64,000 nucleotides of DNA from JACCTU01 sp963798985 (GTDB lineage Bacteria; Actinomycetota; Thermoleophilia; Gaiellales; Gaiellaceae): NCBI GenBank assembly GCA_963798985.1, contig CAWCVL010000002.1:124001-188000 (forward strand). The letters are read 5' to 3'. Under the pieces are notes generated by a model. That model was not told the DNA's origin. It made no database searches and saw only the letters and a program-made list of their open reading frames with translations. Made by a program: the position numbers and the translations under genes. Below are positions 43,388 through 51,418 of the stretch, one piece after another (the stretch's first letter is position 1; each line of letters begins with the position of its first letter).

Positions 43388-44188
43388 CTAGCCCACGGTG
43401 TTGCGCAGGACGCCGATTCCCTCGACTTCGAGCTCCACGACGTCGCCCGGCCGCAACCAGCGGCCGTCCCCCAGCTCGAGGATGCAGCCCGTCCCGACCG
43501 TGCCCGAGCCGATCACGTCGCCTGGACCGAGCCTCGTGTTCTGCGCGGCCTGCTCGACGAGGCGCTCCCAGGGCCAGTGCAGGTCGCGCAGGTTCCCGCG
43601 CGAGCGCTCCTCGCCGTTCACGCGCGCGACCATCTCGGCCTCGCTTCCGTCGAACTCGTCGGGGGTGACGACGATCGGGCCGAGGCTCGTCGCGAAGTCC
43701 TTGCCCTTCGCCGGGCCGAGCCCGACCTTCATCTCGAGCCGTTGCAGATCGCGTGCCGACCAGTCGTTCAGCACCGTGAACCCAGCGACCTGTCCTTCGG
43801 CGCCGATGATCGCGGCGACCTCGAGCTCGTAGTCGAGCTCCTGTGTCCCTTCCGGGTACGGCACGACGTCCTCGGGGCCGAAGATCGCGGCCGGGTTCGA
43901 GAAGTAGAAGACCGGCACCTCGTACCACTCGGGCGGCACCTCGAGGCCGCGATTCGCGCGCGCCGTCTTCACGTGCTGCTCGAACGCGTAGAAGTCGCGA
44001 ACCGACGGCGGGTGAAGCACCGGCGGGCGCAGATCGACCTCGTCCAGGCCGAACTCCGCGTGCTCGCGCGCCTTGCCCCCGCCGGTGAAGAACGACTGGA
44101 GCGTCTGGGCCGCGAGCTGGATCACGCGGTCGCCCTCGATCCGGCCCGGCCACCCGCGCTGGAGGTTCTTTCCCTTCGGGCTGAACAT
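43388..44188 (-). CDS. Fumarylacetoacetate hydrolase family protein
   Basis: 266-residue metal-dependent C-C hydrolase; in this cluster probably the last step of tyrosine breakdown. It reads LRPPVLHPPSVRDFYAFEQH, VPVFYFSNPAAIFGPEDVVP, QELDYELEVAAIIGAEGQ (metal-binding Glu residues), AGFTVLNDWSARDLQRLEMK, GPAKGKDFATSLGPIVVTPD and GPGDVIGSGTVGTGCILELG. That is the FAH fold with its DYE..E and ND.S.R.. signatures. It is shorter than eukaryotic FAH (~420) and closer to bacterial FAH-like hydrolases, so another acylpyruvate substrate is possible. It starts 13 bases after the cation transporter gene. Confidence 0.9.
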   Translation of the reverse strand: MFSPKGKNLQRGWPGRIEGDRVIQLAAQTLQSFFTGGGKAREHAEFGLDEVDLRPPVLHPPSVRDFYAFEQHVKTARANRGLEVPPEWYEVPVFYFSNPAAIFGPEDVVPYPEGTQELDYELEVAAIIGAEGQVAGFTVLNDWSARDLQRLEMKVGLGPAKGKDFATSLGPIVVTPDEFDGSEAEMVARVNGEERSRGNLRDLHWPWERLVEQAAQNTRLGPGDVIGSGTVGTGCILELGDGRWLRPGDVVELEVEGIGVLRNTVG

Positions 44189-44201
44189 GCAGAGCTTCAG
44201 G

Positions 44202-45533
44202 TCAGGGCTCCGTGTGGACGATGATGTCGCCGATCTCCGGCTGCTCGCGGCGAATTCGCCGCTCGACGTGGCTCGCCTGCGCGTGCGCGTCCGCGAGCGG
44301 CGTCGCTCCGTCGACGGTCAGCGTCAGGTGGGCGACGACACCGTCCGGGCTCGTGAGGAAGCGCAGCTCGCGGGGCGGACGCCCGGTCTCCTCGAGGACC
44401 AGGCGCTCGATGGCAGCGCGGTCGCGCTCGATCTCCGAGCTCTCCGCCGCCTCGGCCAGCGGCTCCAGGTGGGTCTGCACGTGTGCGGCCTCCGGGACCG
44501 CGGCGCGGATCGAGCTCTCGACGAGCTCGGCGAGCTCGTGCGCATCCTCGAGCGGCATGTCCCCGGGCAGCTTCAGGTGGAGCGAGATCCGCAGCTCCGA
44601 CCCGATGTGCAGCACGGTCACGTTGTGCACCTCCCGCACACCCGGGACCGCGAGCGCGGCCGCGTGTGCTCGATCTCGCACCTCCTGCTCGTCTCCCGGC
44701 TCCACGTGCACGACGACGTCGCTCTTCGGAAGCGCCTCGCGCATCGCGTCCTCGACGGCGTCTGCGGCGGCGTGACCCTGGCCGACCGCCGCTCCGGCGG
44801 GGACGCCGATCACGACGTCCGCGAACTGCCGGCCGCCTGCCTGCCGCATGCGCAGCCGCCGCAGCTCGACGCCTTCGACGCCGGCGATCGCGGCACGCGC
44901 GGCGTCCTCGATCTCGTCCGGCACGCTGTCCATCAGCACGTCGACGTTGCGGCGCACGAGACGGACTGCGGCGGCGATCACCAGCACCGCGACGAACAGC
45001 GCTGCAACGGCGTCGCCCTCGGGGTGCCCTGCGTTTGCGAACGCGAGCCCGATCAAGACCGCGGTCGAGCCGGCGAGGTCGCTTCCGAAGTGCAGCGCGT
45101 TCGACTCGAGCGCGGCGCTGTCGTACCGACGGGCCGCGCGGAACGAAAGAATCATGCGGCTCGCGTCGACCACGATCACGACGCCGATGACCGCGAACGC
45201 CCACCACGCGATCTCGAGCTCGGGCGGATCCGAGAAGCGGAGCACCGCCGCGATCGCGACGCCGACGCTGAGCAGCGCGAGGATCGACGCCTCGGCGAGC
45301 GCAGCCAGGTGCTCGGCCTTGCCGTGGCCGTAGGCGTGGTGCCGGTCGGCCGGGCGAACCGCAATCCCGACCGCGAAGAAGGTCAGCAGCGCGGCGACGA
45401 GATCGGTCCCGGAGTGGAGCGCCTCGGAGAGGAGGCCGAGGCTCCCGGTCGCGAGCCCGGTCACCAGCTTCAGGACCATGAGTGACGCCGCAGCGAACAC
45501 GGAGACGAGTGCGACTCGGCGCTGCGGCGTCAT
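44202..45533 (-). CDS. Cation diffusion facilitator (CDF) with tandem C-terminal domains
   Basis: Divalent metal/proton antiporter of 443 residues exporting Zn2+, Fe2+ or Mn2+. Six helices come first: LVSVFAAASLMVLKLVTGLA, then the metal site LLSEALHSGTDLVAALLTFF (HxxxD), RHHAYGHGKAEHLAALAEAS and ALESNALHFGSDLAGSTAVL (second HxxxD). The cytoplasmic part is doubled: one dimerisation domain at ~215-290 (VELRRLRMRQAGGRQFADVV) and another at ~295-440 (VREVHNVTVLHIGSELRISL). The usual length is ~300, so the extra ~140 residues are notable. It lies between hppD and the FAH-like gene in one operon. Confidence 0.92.
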   Translation of the reverse strand: MTPQRRVALVSVFAAASLMVLKLVTGLATGSLGLLSEALHSGTDLVAALLTFFAVGIAVRPADRHHAYGHGKAEHLAALAEASILALLSVGVAIAAVLRFSDPPELEIAWWAFAVIGVVIVVDASRMILSFRAARRYDSAALESNALHFGSDLAGSTAVLIGLAFANAGHPEGDAVAALFVAVLVIAAAVRLVRRNVDVLMDSVPDEIEDAARAAIAGVEGVELRRLRMRQAGGRQFADVVIGVPAGAAVGQGHAAADAVEDAMREALPKSDVVVHVEPGDEQEVRDRAHAAALAVPGVREVHNVTVLHIGSELRISLHLKLPGDMPLEDAHELAELVESSIRAAVPEAAHVQTHLEPLAEAAESSEIERDRAAIERLVLEETGRPPRELRFLTSPDGVVAHLTLTVDGATPLADAHAQASHVERRIRREQPEIGDIIVHTEP

Positions 45534-45566
45534 GAGGAAAGGCTAGAGGGCTTCGAGTGGCGTGCG

Positions 45567-46664
45567 CTAGAGATTGCCGCGGAGCGCCTGCTCGCGCTCG
45601 ATCGCCTCGAAGAGCGCCTTGAAGTTGCCGTCGCCGAAGCCGCGCGCACCGTGCCGCTCGATCACCTCGAAGAAGAGCGTCGGCCGGTCCTGCGCGGTCT
45701 TCGTGAAGATCTGCAGCAGGTAGCCGTCGTCGTCACGGTCGGCGAGGATCTTCAGGCGCCGCAGGTCGTCCCACGACTCGTCGATCTCACCGACACGGTC
45801 GCCGACGTCCTCGTAGTAGGCCTCGGGCGTCAAGAGGAACAGGACGCCGCGCTCTTTCAACGCATCCACGGTCTCGACGATGTTCGACGACGCCATCGCG
45901 ACGTGCTGCGAGCCCGGCCCGTGGTTGAACTCCAGGTACTCCTCGATCTGACTCTTGCGCTTCCCCTCGGCCGGCTCGTTGATCGGGAACTTGATCTTCC
46001 CCTCGCCGTCCGTCATCACCTTCGACATCAGCGCCGAGTACTCGGTCGAGATCGCCTCGTCGGTGAAGTGGATCATCTCCGTCATCCCGAAGACGCGCTC
46101 GTAGAACTCGACCCAGTGCTGCATGCGGCCGAGCTCGACGTTGCCGACGACGTGGTCGATGTGCTGGAGGCCCACGCCCGGATCGCTCCCGTTCGTCGAC
46201 TCCTGCGCGACGTACCCGGGTAGGTACGCGCCTTCGTAGCTTGCGCGGTTGACGAACGTGTGCACGACATCGCCGTACGTCGCGATCGACGAGAGCTCGA
46301 CCTTGCCGAACTCGTCCTCGGCCCAGTGCGGCTCGGCCACGCCGCGCGCACCGCGCTGCACCGCTTCCCGGTACGCGTTCGTCGCGTCGGGGACGCGCAG
46401 CGAGATGTCCTTGACGCCGTCGCCGTGCATGAGGGCGAACTCGCAGATCGGCGAGTCGCGGCGGAGGCCGCTCGTGACCACCAGGCGGATCTCGCCCTGC
46501 TCGAGGACGTACGAGGCGCGGTCGCGGACGCCCGTCTCCGGACCGGCGTACGCCGCGCAGCGGAAGCCGAACGCATGCTCGTAGAAGTAGGCGGCCTGCT
46601 TCGCGTTGCCCACCCAGAGCTCGACGTGGTCCCAGCCGTCGAGAGGCATGAAGTCGCTGCTCAC
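45567..46664 (-). CDS. hppD: 4-hydroxyphenylpyruvate dioxygenase
   Basis: Fe(II) enzyme converting 4-hydroxyphenylpyruvate to homogentisate. The 365-residue protein starts LDGWDHVELWVGNAKQAAYF, then RGARGVAEPHWAEDEFGKVE and VGLQHIDHVVGNVELGRMQH (first Fe His), with EYLEFNHGPGSQHVAMASSN (second His) and the Fe Glu in RPTLFFEVIERHGARGFGDG. Length and ligands are complete. It is 33 bases upstream of the CDF gene and heads the hppD-CDF-FAH run. It is divergent from the gene at 46712. It is intact. Confidence 0.97.
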   Translation of the reverse strand: MSSDFMPLDGWDHVELWVGNAKQAAYFYEHAFGFRCAAYAGPETGVRDRASYVLEQGEIRLVVTSGLRRDSPICEFALMHGDGVKDISLRVPDATNAYREAVQRGARGVAEPHWAEDEFGKVELSSIATYGDVVHTFVNRASYEGAYLPGYVAQESTNGSDPGVGLQHIDHVVGNVELGRMQHWVEFYERVFGMTEMIHFTDEAISTEYSALMSKVMTDGEGKIKFPINEPAEGKRKSQIEEYLEFNHGPGSQHVAMASSNIVETVDALKERGVLFLLTPEAYYEDVGDRVGEIDESWDDLRRLKILADRDDDGYLLQIFTKTAQDRPTLFFEVIERHGARGFGDGNFKALFEAIEREQALRGNL

Positions 46665-46711
46665 GGGCTGATCTTACTCGGCCGCGGGAGTCGCAGGCTA
46701 CGCTTTGGCCC

Positions 46712-46990
46712 GTGGCCGAGGTCACCCGCGACGACATCGACACGCTCGTCGGGCCGGCGACGCCGCACTTCGCGTACCAGCTTCGCGCGCGCATCGAGGA
46801 GCTCGTGGAGGACCTCCCCGTCGACCACGAGGTCCGCCGCTACGCCGAGGAGAAGATGGAGCTGCTCGACCGGCTCGGCCACGCGTCCTCGCGTGCCGAG
46901 GACGGGGCTGTCGAGTCCCGGACGAGGATCGGGTGGGAAACGATCCCGAGCGCGGCTCCGGCGTCCGACCCTCTGCCGCGGCGCGACTGA
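46712..46990 (+). CDS. Small conserved-looking protein of unknown function
   Basis: 92 residues from GTG 46712: EVTRDDIDTLVGPATPHFAY, QLRARIEELVEDLPVDHEVR, YAEEKMELLDRLGHASSRAE, with a Pro-rich end SAAPASDPLPRRD. It is helical and acidic, with no membrane segment or signal peptide. I recognise no family. The stop overlaps the region where the fabL-like gene begins, so they are probably co-transcribed. It is divergent from hppD with 47 bases between starts. Confidence 0.65.
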   Translation: MAEVTRDDIDTLVGPATPHFAYQLRARIEELVEDLPVDHEVRRYAEEKMELLDRLGHASSRAEDGAVESRTRIGWETIPSAAPASDPLPRRD

Positions 46991-47715
46991 TCGACGCGGT
47001 CCTCGTCACCGGCGGCTCGCGCGGGATCGGCAAGGCGATCGCGCTTCGGTTCGCTGCTCGCGGGGCCAAGCGCGTCGCGATCGGGTACCTGCGGAACGAC
47101 CGGGCGGCCGAGGAGACCGCGGAGGAGCTGCGCGCAGCGGGCACTGAGCCGGTGCTCGTGCGCGGCAACGTCACGTCAGAACGGGTGCTCGAGCAGGTCG
47201 CGGCGCTCGGGCCGCTCGACGTACTCGTCCACAACGCGGCGACCGGCGTGATCCGCCCTGCGCTGGAGACCGAGCCGAAGCACTGGGAGTGGACGCTGAC
47301 CGCGAACGCACGCGCGCTCCTCGACCTCGCGCGCGCGACCGTCCCACAGATGCAGGCGGGGTCCTCGATCGTCGGGATCTCGTCGCTCGGCGCTCAGCGC
47401 GTGCTCGAGAACTACGCGCTGGTCGGGACGTCGAAGGCGGCACTCGAGTCGCTCGTCCGCTACCTGGCCGTCGAGCTCGCACCGAGCGGGATCCGCGTGA
47501 ACGGGGTCTCCGCCGGCGTCGTCGAGACCGACGCGCTCAAGCACTTCCCGAACCGCGAGGAGATGGTCGAGCACAGCACGAAGCGGACGCCGGTCGGTCG
47601 CCTCGTCGAGCCGGAGGACGTCGCGGACGCGGTGGAGTTCCTCTGCTCGCCGGCCGCGAAGATGGTCTGCGGCCAGACGCTGATCGTGGACGGCGGCTTC
47701 TCCCTCCTCGCCTAG
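46933..47715 (+). CDS. FabL-like enoyl-ACP reductase III (SDR); start uncertain
   Basis: SDR enzyme of ~240-260 residues. The NADP site is VLVTGGSRGIGKAIALRFAA. Family-specific blocks are VLVHNAATGVIRPALETEPK, HWEWTLTANARALLDLARAT, VGISSLGAQRVLENYALVGT, SKAALESLVRYLAVELAPSG (YxxxxxK-type catalytic pair) and VETDALKHFPNREEMVEHST, ending GQTLIVDGGFSLLA. The stretches NAA.GV.RP, SSLG..R.LENY..VG.SK and DALKHFPNRE are shared with Bacillus FabL and not with ordinary FabG. GTG 46933 gives an N-terminal tail overlapping the previous gene; a CTG at 46987 is nearer the fold start. Enoyl reduction is inferred from similarity. Confidence 0.82.
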   Translation: MGNDPERGSGVRPSAAARLIDAVLVTGGSRGIGKAIALRFAARGAKRVAIGYLRNDRAAEETAEELRAAGTEPVLVRGNVTSERVLEQVAALGPLDVLVHNAATGVIRPALETEPKHWEWTLTANARALLDLARATVPQMQAGSSIVGISSLGAQRVLENYALVGTSKAALESLVRYLAVELAPSGIRVNGVSAGVVETDALKHFPNREEMVEHSTKRTPVGRLVEPEDVADAVEFLCSPAAKMVCGQTLIVDGGFSLLA

Positions 47716-47727
47716 CCCCTCCGGGCC

Positions 47728-47769
47728 GTGCCCTGGTGCCAGGCACCGGGGCGTGTCCCGCAGAGACAA
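47728..47769. repeat. Dispersed near-palindromic repeat, copy 2
   Basis: Bases 47728-47754 match copy 1 (4121-4147) at 25 of 27 positions, and GACAA recurs at the same offset (47765-47769). The copy lies 12 bases past the fabL-like stop and ends 18 bases before the methyltransferase ATG, again directly upstream of a plus-strand start. Confidence 0.85.
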
Positions 47770-47787
47770 GCGCGCTATCGTCGGCCC

Positions 47788-48414
47788 ATGGAGCCCACAG
47801 ACGAGAACCGCAGCGCGTTCGATGCCGCGCACCGGCGCGTGGCGCGCAACGAGGCGGCACTGCCGGCACTCGTGCGCGAGTCGCTCGCGGATCTCGAGGG
47901 CAAGCGCGTCCTACACCTCGGCGCGGGCACCGGCGCAGCGACCGTCGAGTTCGTCGAGCTCGGCGCAACCGTCACCGGCGTCGACCCGTCCGACGGCGCG
48001 CTTGCCATCGCGCGCGAGCGCGGCCCCGCGGTGCTCTGGATCCACAGCGAGCTCGACTCGCTCCCCGCCGAGCTCCTGCGCGGCCGCTTCGACCTCGTCT
48101 ACGCGGGCCGCGAGACGACGCAGGGCACTCGAGACCTCGAACACTTCGCCTCCACGGTCGCCTCGGCGCTTCGGCCCGGCGGCGACCTCCTGCTCTTCGA
48201 CGAGCACCCGGCCGCGCTCTGCATCGACGGGTTGATGCACTGGCGCGAGGACTACTTCGCGCAGGGCTTCCGCCGGCTCGGCCAGCTCGTCGGCGCACTC
48301 GGACGGCACAACCTCGTCGTGCGAGCGCTCGAGGAATTCCCGGCCGGGCCGGGCTCGTATCACGACGCGCGCGTGCCCGAGAGTTTTCTGCTGCACGCGC
48401 GCAAAGCGCGTTAG
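47788..48414 (+). CDS. Class I SAM-dependent methyltransferase
   Basis: 208 residues with a Rossmann methyltransferase core. Motif I is GKRVLHLGAGTGAATVEFVE and motif II has GVDPSDGALAIARERG; LLRGRFDLVYAGRETTQGTR follows, then ALRPGGDLLLFDEHPAA. The C-terminal YHDARVPESFLLHARKA is typical of small-molecule methyltransferases in the UbiE/Methyltransf_11 set. The ATG at 47788 is preferred over an upstream ATG at 47731, which lies within the repeat. Substrate unknown. It is convergent with the proline dehydrogenase gene (4-base overlap). Confidence 0.87.
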   Translation: MEPTDENRSAFDAAHRRVARNEAALPALVRESLADLEGKRVLHLGAGTGAATVEFVELGATVTGVDPSDGALAIARERGPAVLWIHSELDSLPAELLRGRFDLVYAGRETTQGTRDLEHFASTVASALRPGGDLLLFDEHPAALCIDGLMHWREDYFAQGFRRLGQLVGALGRHNLVVRALEEFPAGPGSYHDARVPESFLLHARKAR

Positions 48415-49313
48415 CGGCCGTTGCGCGACAACAGGCGCCCGACCGTGTCGGTCGCGACGTACCCCGCAATGCGCGGATTTTCCTGCAGCCGACGCAGCGA
48501 GTACTCGTACCACTGCCGCCCGAACGGCACGTAGATCCGGAGGCGCTCGCCCTCACGCACGAGCTCCCGCCCGAGGGGCTCACGCACGCCTAGCAGCATC
48601 TGGAACTCGTACCGCTCGCGCGCGATCCGCTTTCCCTCGGAGATCAGAAACTCGTCGTGCGTCGCGATCCCGACGTACGACGCCGTCTCGACGAGCGCCT
48701 CGAGGCTCCGGACGTAGTTCGCCCGGATCTCCTCGAAGTCCGTGAAGGCGATCGACTCGGCCTCGAGGTAGATGCCCTTGCAGATCCGGACGTTCGGTCG
48801 CAGGTCCGCGAGTGCGGCGATGTCGTCGAGCGTACGGCGCAGCCGCGCCTGCAACACGAGACCAACGTTGTCGAGCCCCGCCTCGCGAAGCTCTCGGTAC
48901 ATGCGAAGCGTGTCGTCCGTCGTGGTCGAGTCCTCCATGTCGATGCGTACGAAGTTGCCGCTCTCCGCTGCATGCCGCACGAGGGCCTCGACGTTCGCCT
49001 TGCCGACGTCGTAGCCGAGCTTCAGCCCGACCGCCGTAGGCTTGACCGACACGTTCGCATCGAGTGAGTGTTCGCTGATCGCGTCGAGCGAGTCGTGGTA
49101 CGCGTCGACGATCTCATGGGCCTCCTCGTCGTTGTGGATCTCTTCGCCGAGGACGTCGATCGTCGCCGTCATCCCACCCGCGTTGAGGTGCGCGACGGTT
49201 GCCACGGCGTCGTCGATCTCTTCGCCGGCGATGTAGCGATCGGCGATCCGCCGGACGATCGGACGCGGAACCGCCGGCAGCAGATGAACGAGCGCGCGGT
49301 CGAGAAGGGCCAA
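48411..49313 (-). CDS. Proline dehydrogenase (monofunctional PutA domain)
   Basis: FAD enzyme oxidising proline to pyrroline-5-carboxylate. The 300-residue barrel shows ANVSVKPTAVGLKLGYDVGK, SGNFVRIDMEDSTTTDDTLR, VGLVLQARLRRTLDDIAALA, NVRICKGIYLEAESIAFTDF, VGIATHDEFLISEGKRIARE, FQMLLGVREPLGRELVREGE and LRIYVPFGRQWYEYSLRRLQ. These are the conserved blocks of the actinobacterial/Thermus short PRODH type. No P5C dehydrogenase is in the window, so the second step must be elsewhere. It is intact. Confidence 0.96.
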   Translation of the reverse strand: MALLDRALVHLLPAVPRPIVRRIADRYIAGEEIDDAVATVAHLNAGGMTATIDVLGEEIHNDEEAHEIVDAYHDSLDAISEHSLDANVSVKPTAVGLKLGYDVGKANVEALVRHAAESGNFVRIDMEDSTTTDDTLRMYRELREAGLDNVGLVLQARLRRTLDDIAALADLRPNVRICKGIYLEAESIAFTDFEEIRANYVRSLEALVETASYVGIATHDEFLISEGKRIARERYEFQMLLGVREPLGRELVREGERLRIYVPFGRQWYEYSLRRLQENPRIAGYVATDTVGRLLSRNGR

Positions 49314-49340
49314 GCCGCGGCGATTCTAGAGGGCAGCGCC

Positions 49341-50525
49341 CTAGGGCTTGCGGGGAGGCAGGAAGATGAACCCGCCCGAGACGGTGTCCGCCTCCTTCTT
49401 CCGCAGCGCCGCGCAGTTGACCGTGCGCGAGCGAACCTCGCGGATCACGCCGCGCAGAGCCGCGTAGGCGGGCTTCTTCGAGCCGTCGGCCCAGAGCACG
49501 CCGGACTGCCACCCGGCGAGCCGCTTCTCGTCGGTCAGCAGGAAGTTGAAGAACGACGCGACGTACGGCTGGCAATACGCGAAGCGGACAGCGTCGACGA
49601 GCTGCTCCGCGTGCAGCGCTTCGGAGCCGACGGTGCGGGCACGCTCGACGCCGTTGTAGAGCGAGCGCTTCCCGGAGTCGACCGTCGTCTCGAACCCGTC
49701 CTCGAGGTAGTAGATGCGCGCTCCGCTACCGATCGTCGGCTGTTCGGTGCCGCCGAACGCCTCGGCGTACGCGATCACGAGCTTGTCGTAGTCACCCTGT
49801 CCGATCGACCCGGTGTTCGGATGCCTGGCGAAGGGGCTCTCGAGCGAGAAGTCGCCGTAGGGGTGGTGACCCACGTTGTCGAACAGGGGACGCTCGCGTC
49901 CCATCGCGCGGTACGCCTCTCCCAGCTTCCGCACGAACAGCCCCGGCGAGTGGCTCGCGTTCGAGACCGCGTAGGGGTTGTCGTTCCCGCGAGGCGACGT
50001 GTCGGTCATCAAGTTCAGGCGGGGCCTTGCGGCCTTCAGAGTGTCGTAGCAGCGTGCGAGCAGGAGGGCGTACTCAGCCGGCGCGGCGCTCGCTCCGTTC
50101 GCGAACTGTGGCTGCCAGAAGTCGTTCGAGTTGACTTCGTTCCAGATCGTGACGTCGTTGATCGTCGGGTACCGCGAGAGCGCGTCGCGCACGTACGTGC
50201 AGAACTGGCTGCGCTCGGCGTCGGTCTTCGGCGCCTCGCGCGCGGGGCCGGCCACGGTCAGGACGATCCGCATCGGGAAGGTCGCGCCGACGACGCGATT
50301 CATGGTCACGAGGTCGTTGCGGGTCAGCTTCGAGCTGCCGCGGCGCCAGGTCAGCGGAACCCGAAGCGCCCCGATCCCGAGGTCGCGAAGCGCAGCCGTT
50401 GCCGGCTTCGGATGGGCTGTCCACTTGAGCTGGTCGTCGACGATCCCGACGAGCAGGTTGGAGTCCGCCTGCGCAGCCGGGGCGAGCGCAAGCGCGAGCA
50501 GGATCGTGCCGAGGAGGCGGCGCAC
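49341..50525 (-). CDS. Secreted glycoside hydrolase-like TIM barrel (clan GH-A type)
   Basis: 394 residues. Signal peptide LLGTILLALALAPAAQA. The barrel contains VPLTWRRGSSKLTRNDLVTM, PMRIVLTVAGP, the probable acid/base Glu in VTIWNEVNSNDFWQPQ, RLNLMTDTSPRGNDN, FDNVGHHPYGDFSLES and a later acidic strand RIYYLEDGFETTV that may carry the nucleophile. It closes VASFFNFLLTDEKRLAGWQS and GVLWADGSKKPAYAALRGV, the 'W.SGL...DG..KPAY' end common in GH39/GH5-like enzymes. It probably acts on an extracellular polysaccharide; the exact family is not fixed. It is intact. Confidence 0.8.
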   Translation of the reverse strand: MRRLLGTILLALALAPAAQADSNLLVGIVDDQLKWTAHPKPATAALRDLGIGALRVPLTWRRGSSKLTRNDLVTMNRVVGATFPMRIVLTVAGPAREAPKTDAERSQFCTYVRDALSRYPTINDVTIWNEVNSNDFWQPQFANGASAAPAEYALLLARCYDTLKAARPRLNLMTDTSPRGNDNPYAVSNASHSPGLFVRKLGEAYRAMGRERPLFDNVGHHPYGDFSLESPFARHPNTGSIGQGDYDKLVIAYAEAFGGTEQPTIGSGARIYYLEDGFETTVDSGKRSLYNGVERARTVGSEALHAEQLVDAVRFAYCQPYVASFFNFLLTDEKRLAGWQSGVLWADGSKKPAYAALRGVIREVRSRTVNCAALRKKEADTVSGGFIFLPPRKP

Positions 50526-50543
50526 GTCCTCTCTATCGGCAGG

Positions 50544-50837
50544 TCAGCCTTCGCGCATGAACCCTTGGCGCGCGGCGCTGACGAGCGCCACCGCCTCGGG
50601 GAAAAGCACCCGCATCGCGTCCCGGAGCGCCATCGCCTGCTCCTCGGCCGCACCCTGGGGGTTCATCTGTGAGAGCGCCGCGCCGGTCAGCTCGACCGCC
50701 GTGTTCAGCGTCAGCGTGGCGAACTGCTCGCGCTGCGCCTCGTGCACGGTCTCGGCCTGCTTCTCGGCGAACTCCCGAAGCCCTCGCAGGAGCTCTTCGG
50801 GATCGCCACCGAACGGAAATCCGAAGCCACCTTCCAT
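50544..50837 (-). CDS. Small helical protein of unknown function
   Basis: 97 residues: GGFGFPFGGDPEELLRGLRE, KQAETVHEAQREQFATLTLN, VELTGAALSQMNPQGAAEEQ, AMALRDAMRVLFPEAVALVS. It is all helix, with a Gly/Phe-rich N-terminus and no membrane segment. I do not recognise it. It begins 4 bases after the stop of the next upstream gene (50842) and 18 bases before the glycosidase gene, so it is part of a minus-strand run. Confidence 0.6.
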   Translation of the reverse strand: MEGGFGFPFGGDPEELLRGLREFAEKQAETVHEAQREQFATLTLNTAVELTGAALSQMNPQGAAEEQAMALRDAMRVLFPEAVALVSAARQGFMREG

Positions 50838-50841
50838 ACGT

Positions 50842-51393
50842 TCACTCTAGCGGCAGCTTGTAACCCGACTCGACCTCGAGCGCGAGCTCGTCGACGGCCA
50901 CGCGCGCCTGCTGCATCGCGGCGGCGAACGGCGACGTCGAGGTCTCTCCCAGCGCGCGCTCGAGCCGTAGCGTCGCCGCGCCGACGGCGTCGAGGTGGCC
51001 CGGCGTGGCGAGCCGCGGCGGCGAGCCGACCACGGACTCGAGGGCAAGCGCGGCCTCCTCCGCCTCCTCGATCCCGTCGACGTGCTCGGTCACACGAAGC
51101 GTGACGAGACGCGACCGCAGGTCGGAGAGATCGCCACCCCCGGCGTTCTCGTCGGCGAGCTCACAGAGCGCAGCGATCGAGACTGCCTCCCGTACTCGCG
51201 CGCGGCTGCGAAGCGGCGCTCCGTCTCCGTCGAGAGCGATCCATGAACGATCGTCGCCGTGCTCGAACGCGCACACGTAGACCCGCGCACCAGGGTCAGG
51301 CTCCGCGGGGAGCACACCGGCAAGCCGTTCTCCGTCAGTCGCGTACCCCTCAGCGACCGACGCGACCCGGTCTAGCTCCTCGACCAGCTCCAC
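50842..51393 (-). CDS. Unknown protein, 183 residues
   Basis: From GTG 51393: ELVEELDRVASVAEGYATDG, GARVYVCAFEHGDDRSWIAL, REAVSIAALCELADENAGGG, LRVTEHVDGIEEAEEAALAL and LDAVGAATLRLERALGETST, ending VDELALEVESGYKLPLE. An N-terminal alpha/beta part is followed by a long helical part. No family is recognised; the composition is acidic and cytoplasmic. An upstream extension of the frame exists but overlaps the divergent coiled-coil gene, so the GTG is chosen. Confidence 0.6.
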   Translation of the reverse strand: MELVEELDRVASVAEGYATDGERLAGVLPAEPDPGARVYVCAFEHGDDRSWIALDGDGAPLRSRARVREAVSIAALCELADENAGGGDLSDLRSRLVTLRVTEHVDGIEEAEEAALALESVVGSPPRLATPGHLDAVGAATLRLERALGETSTSPFAAAMQQARVAVDELALEVESGYKLPLE

Positions 51394-51418
51394 GTCGCAA
51401 AGGATAGAAGCGCCTACC

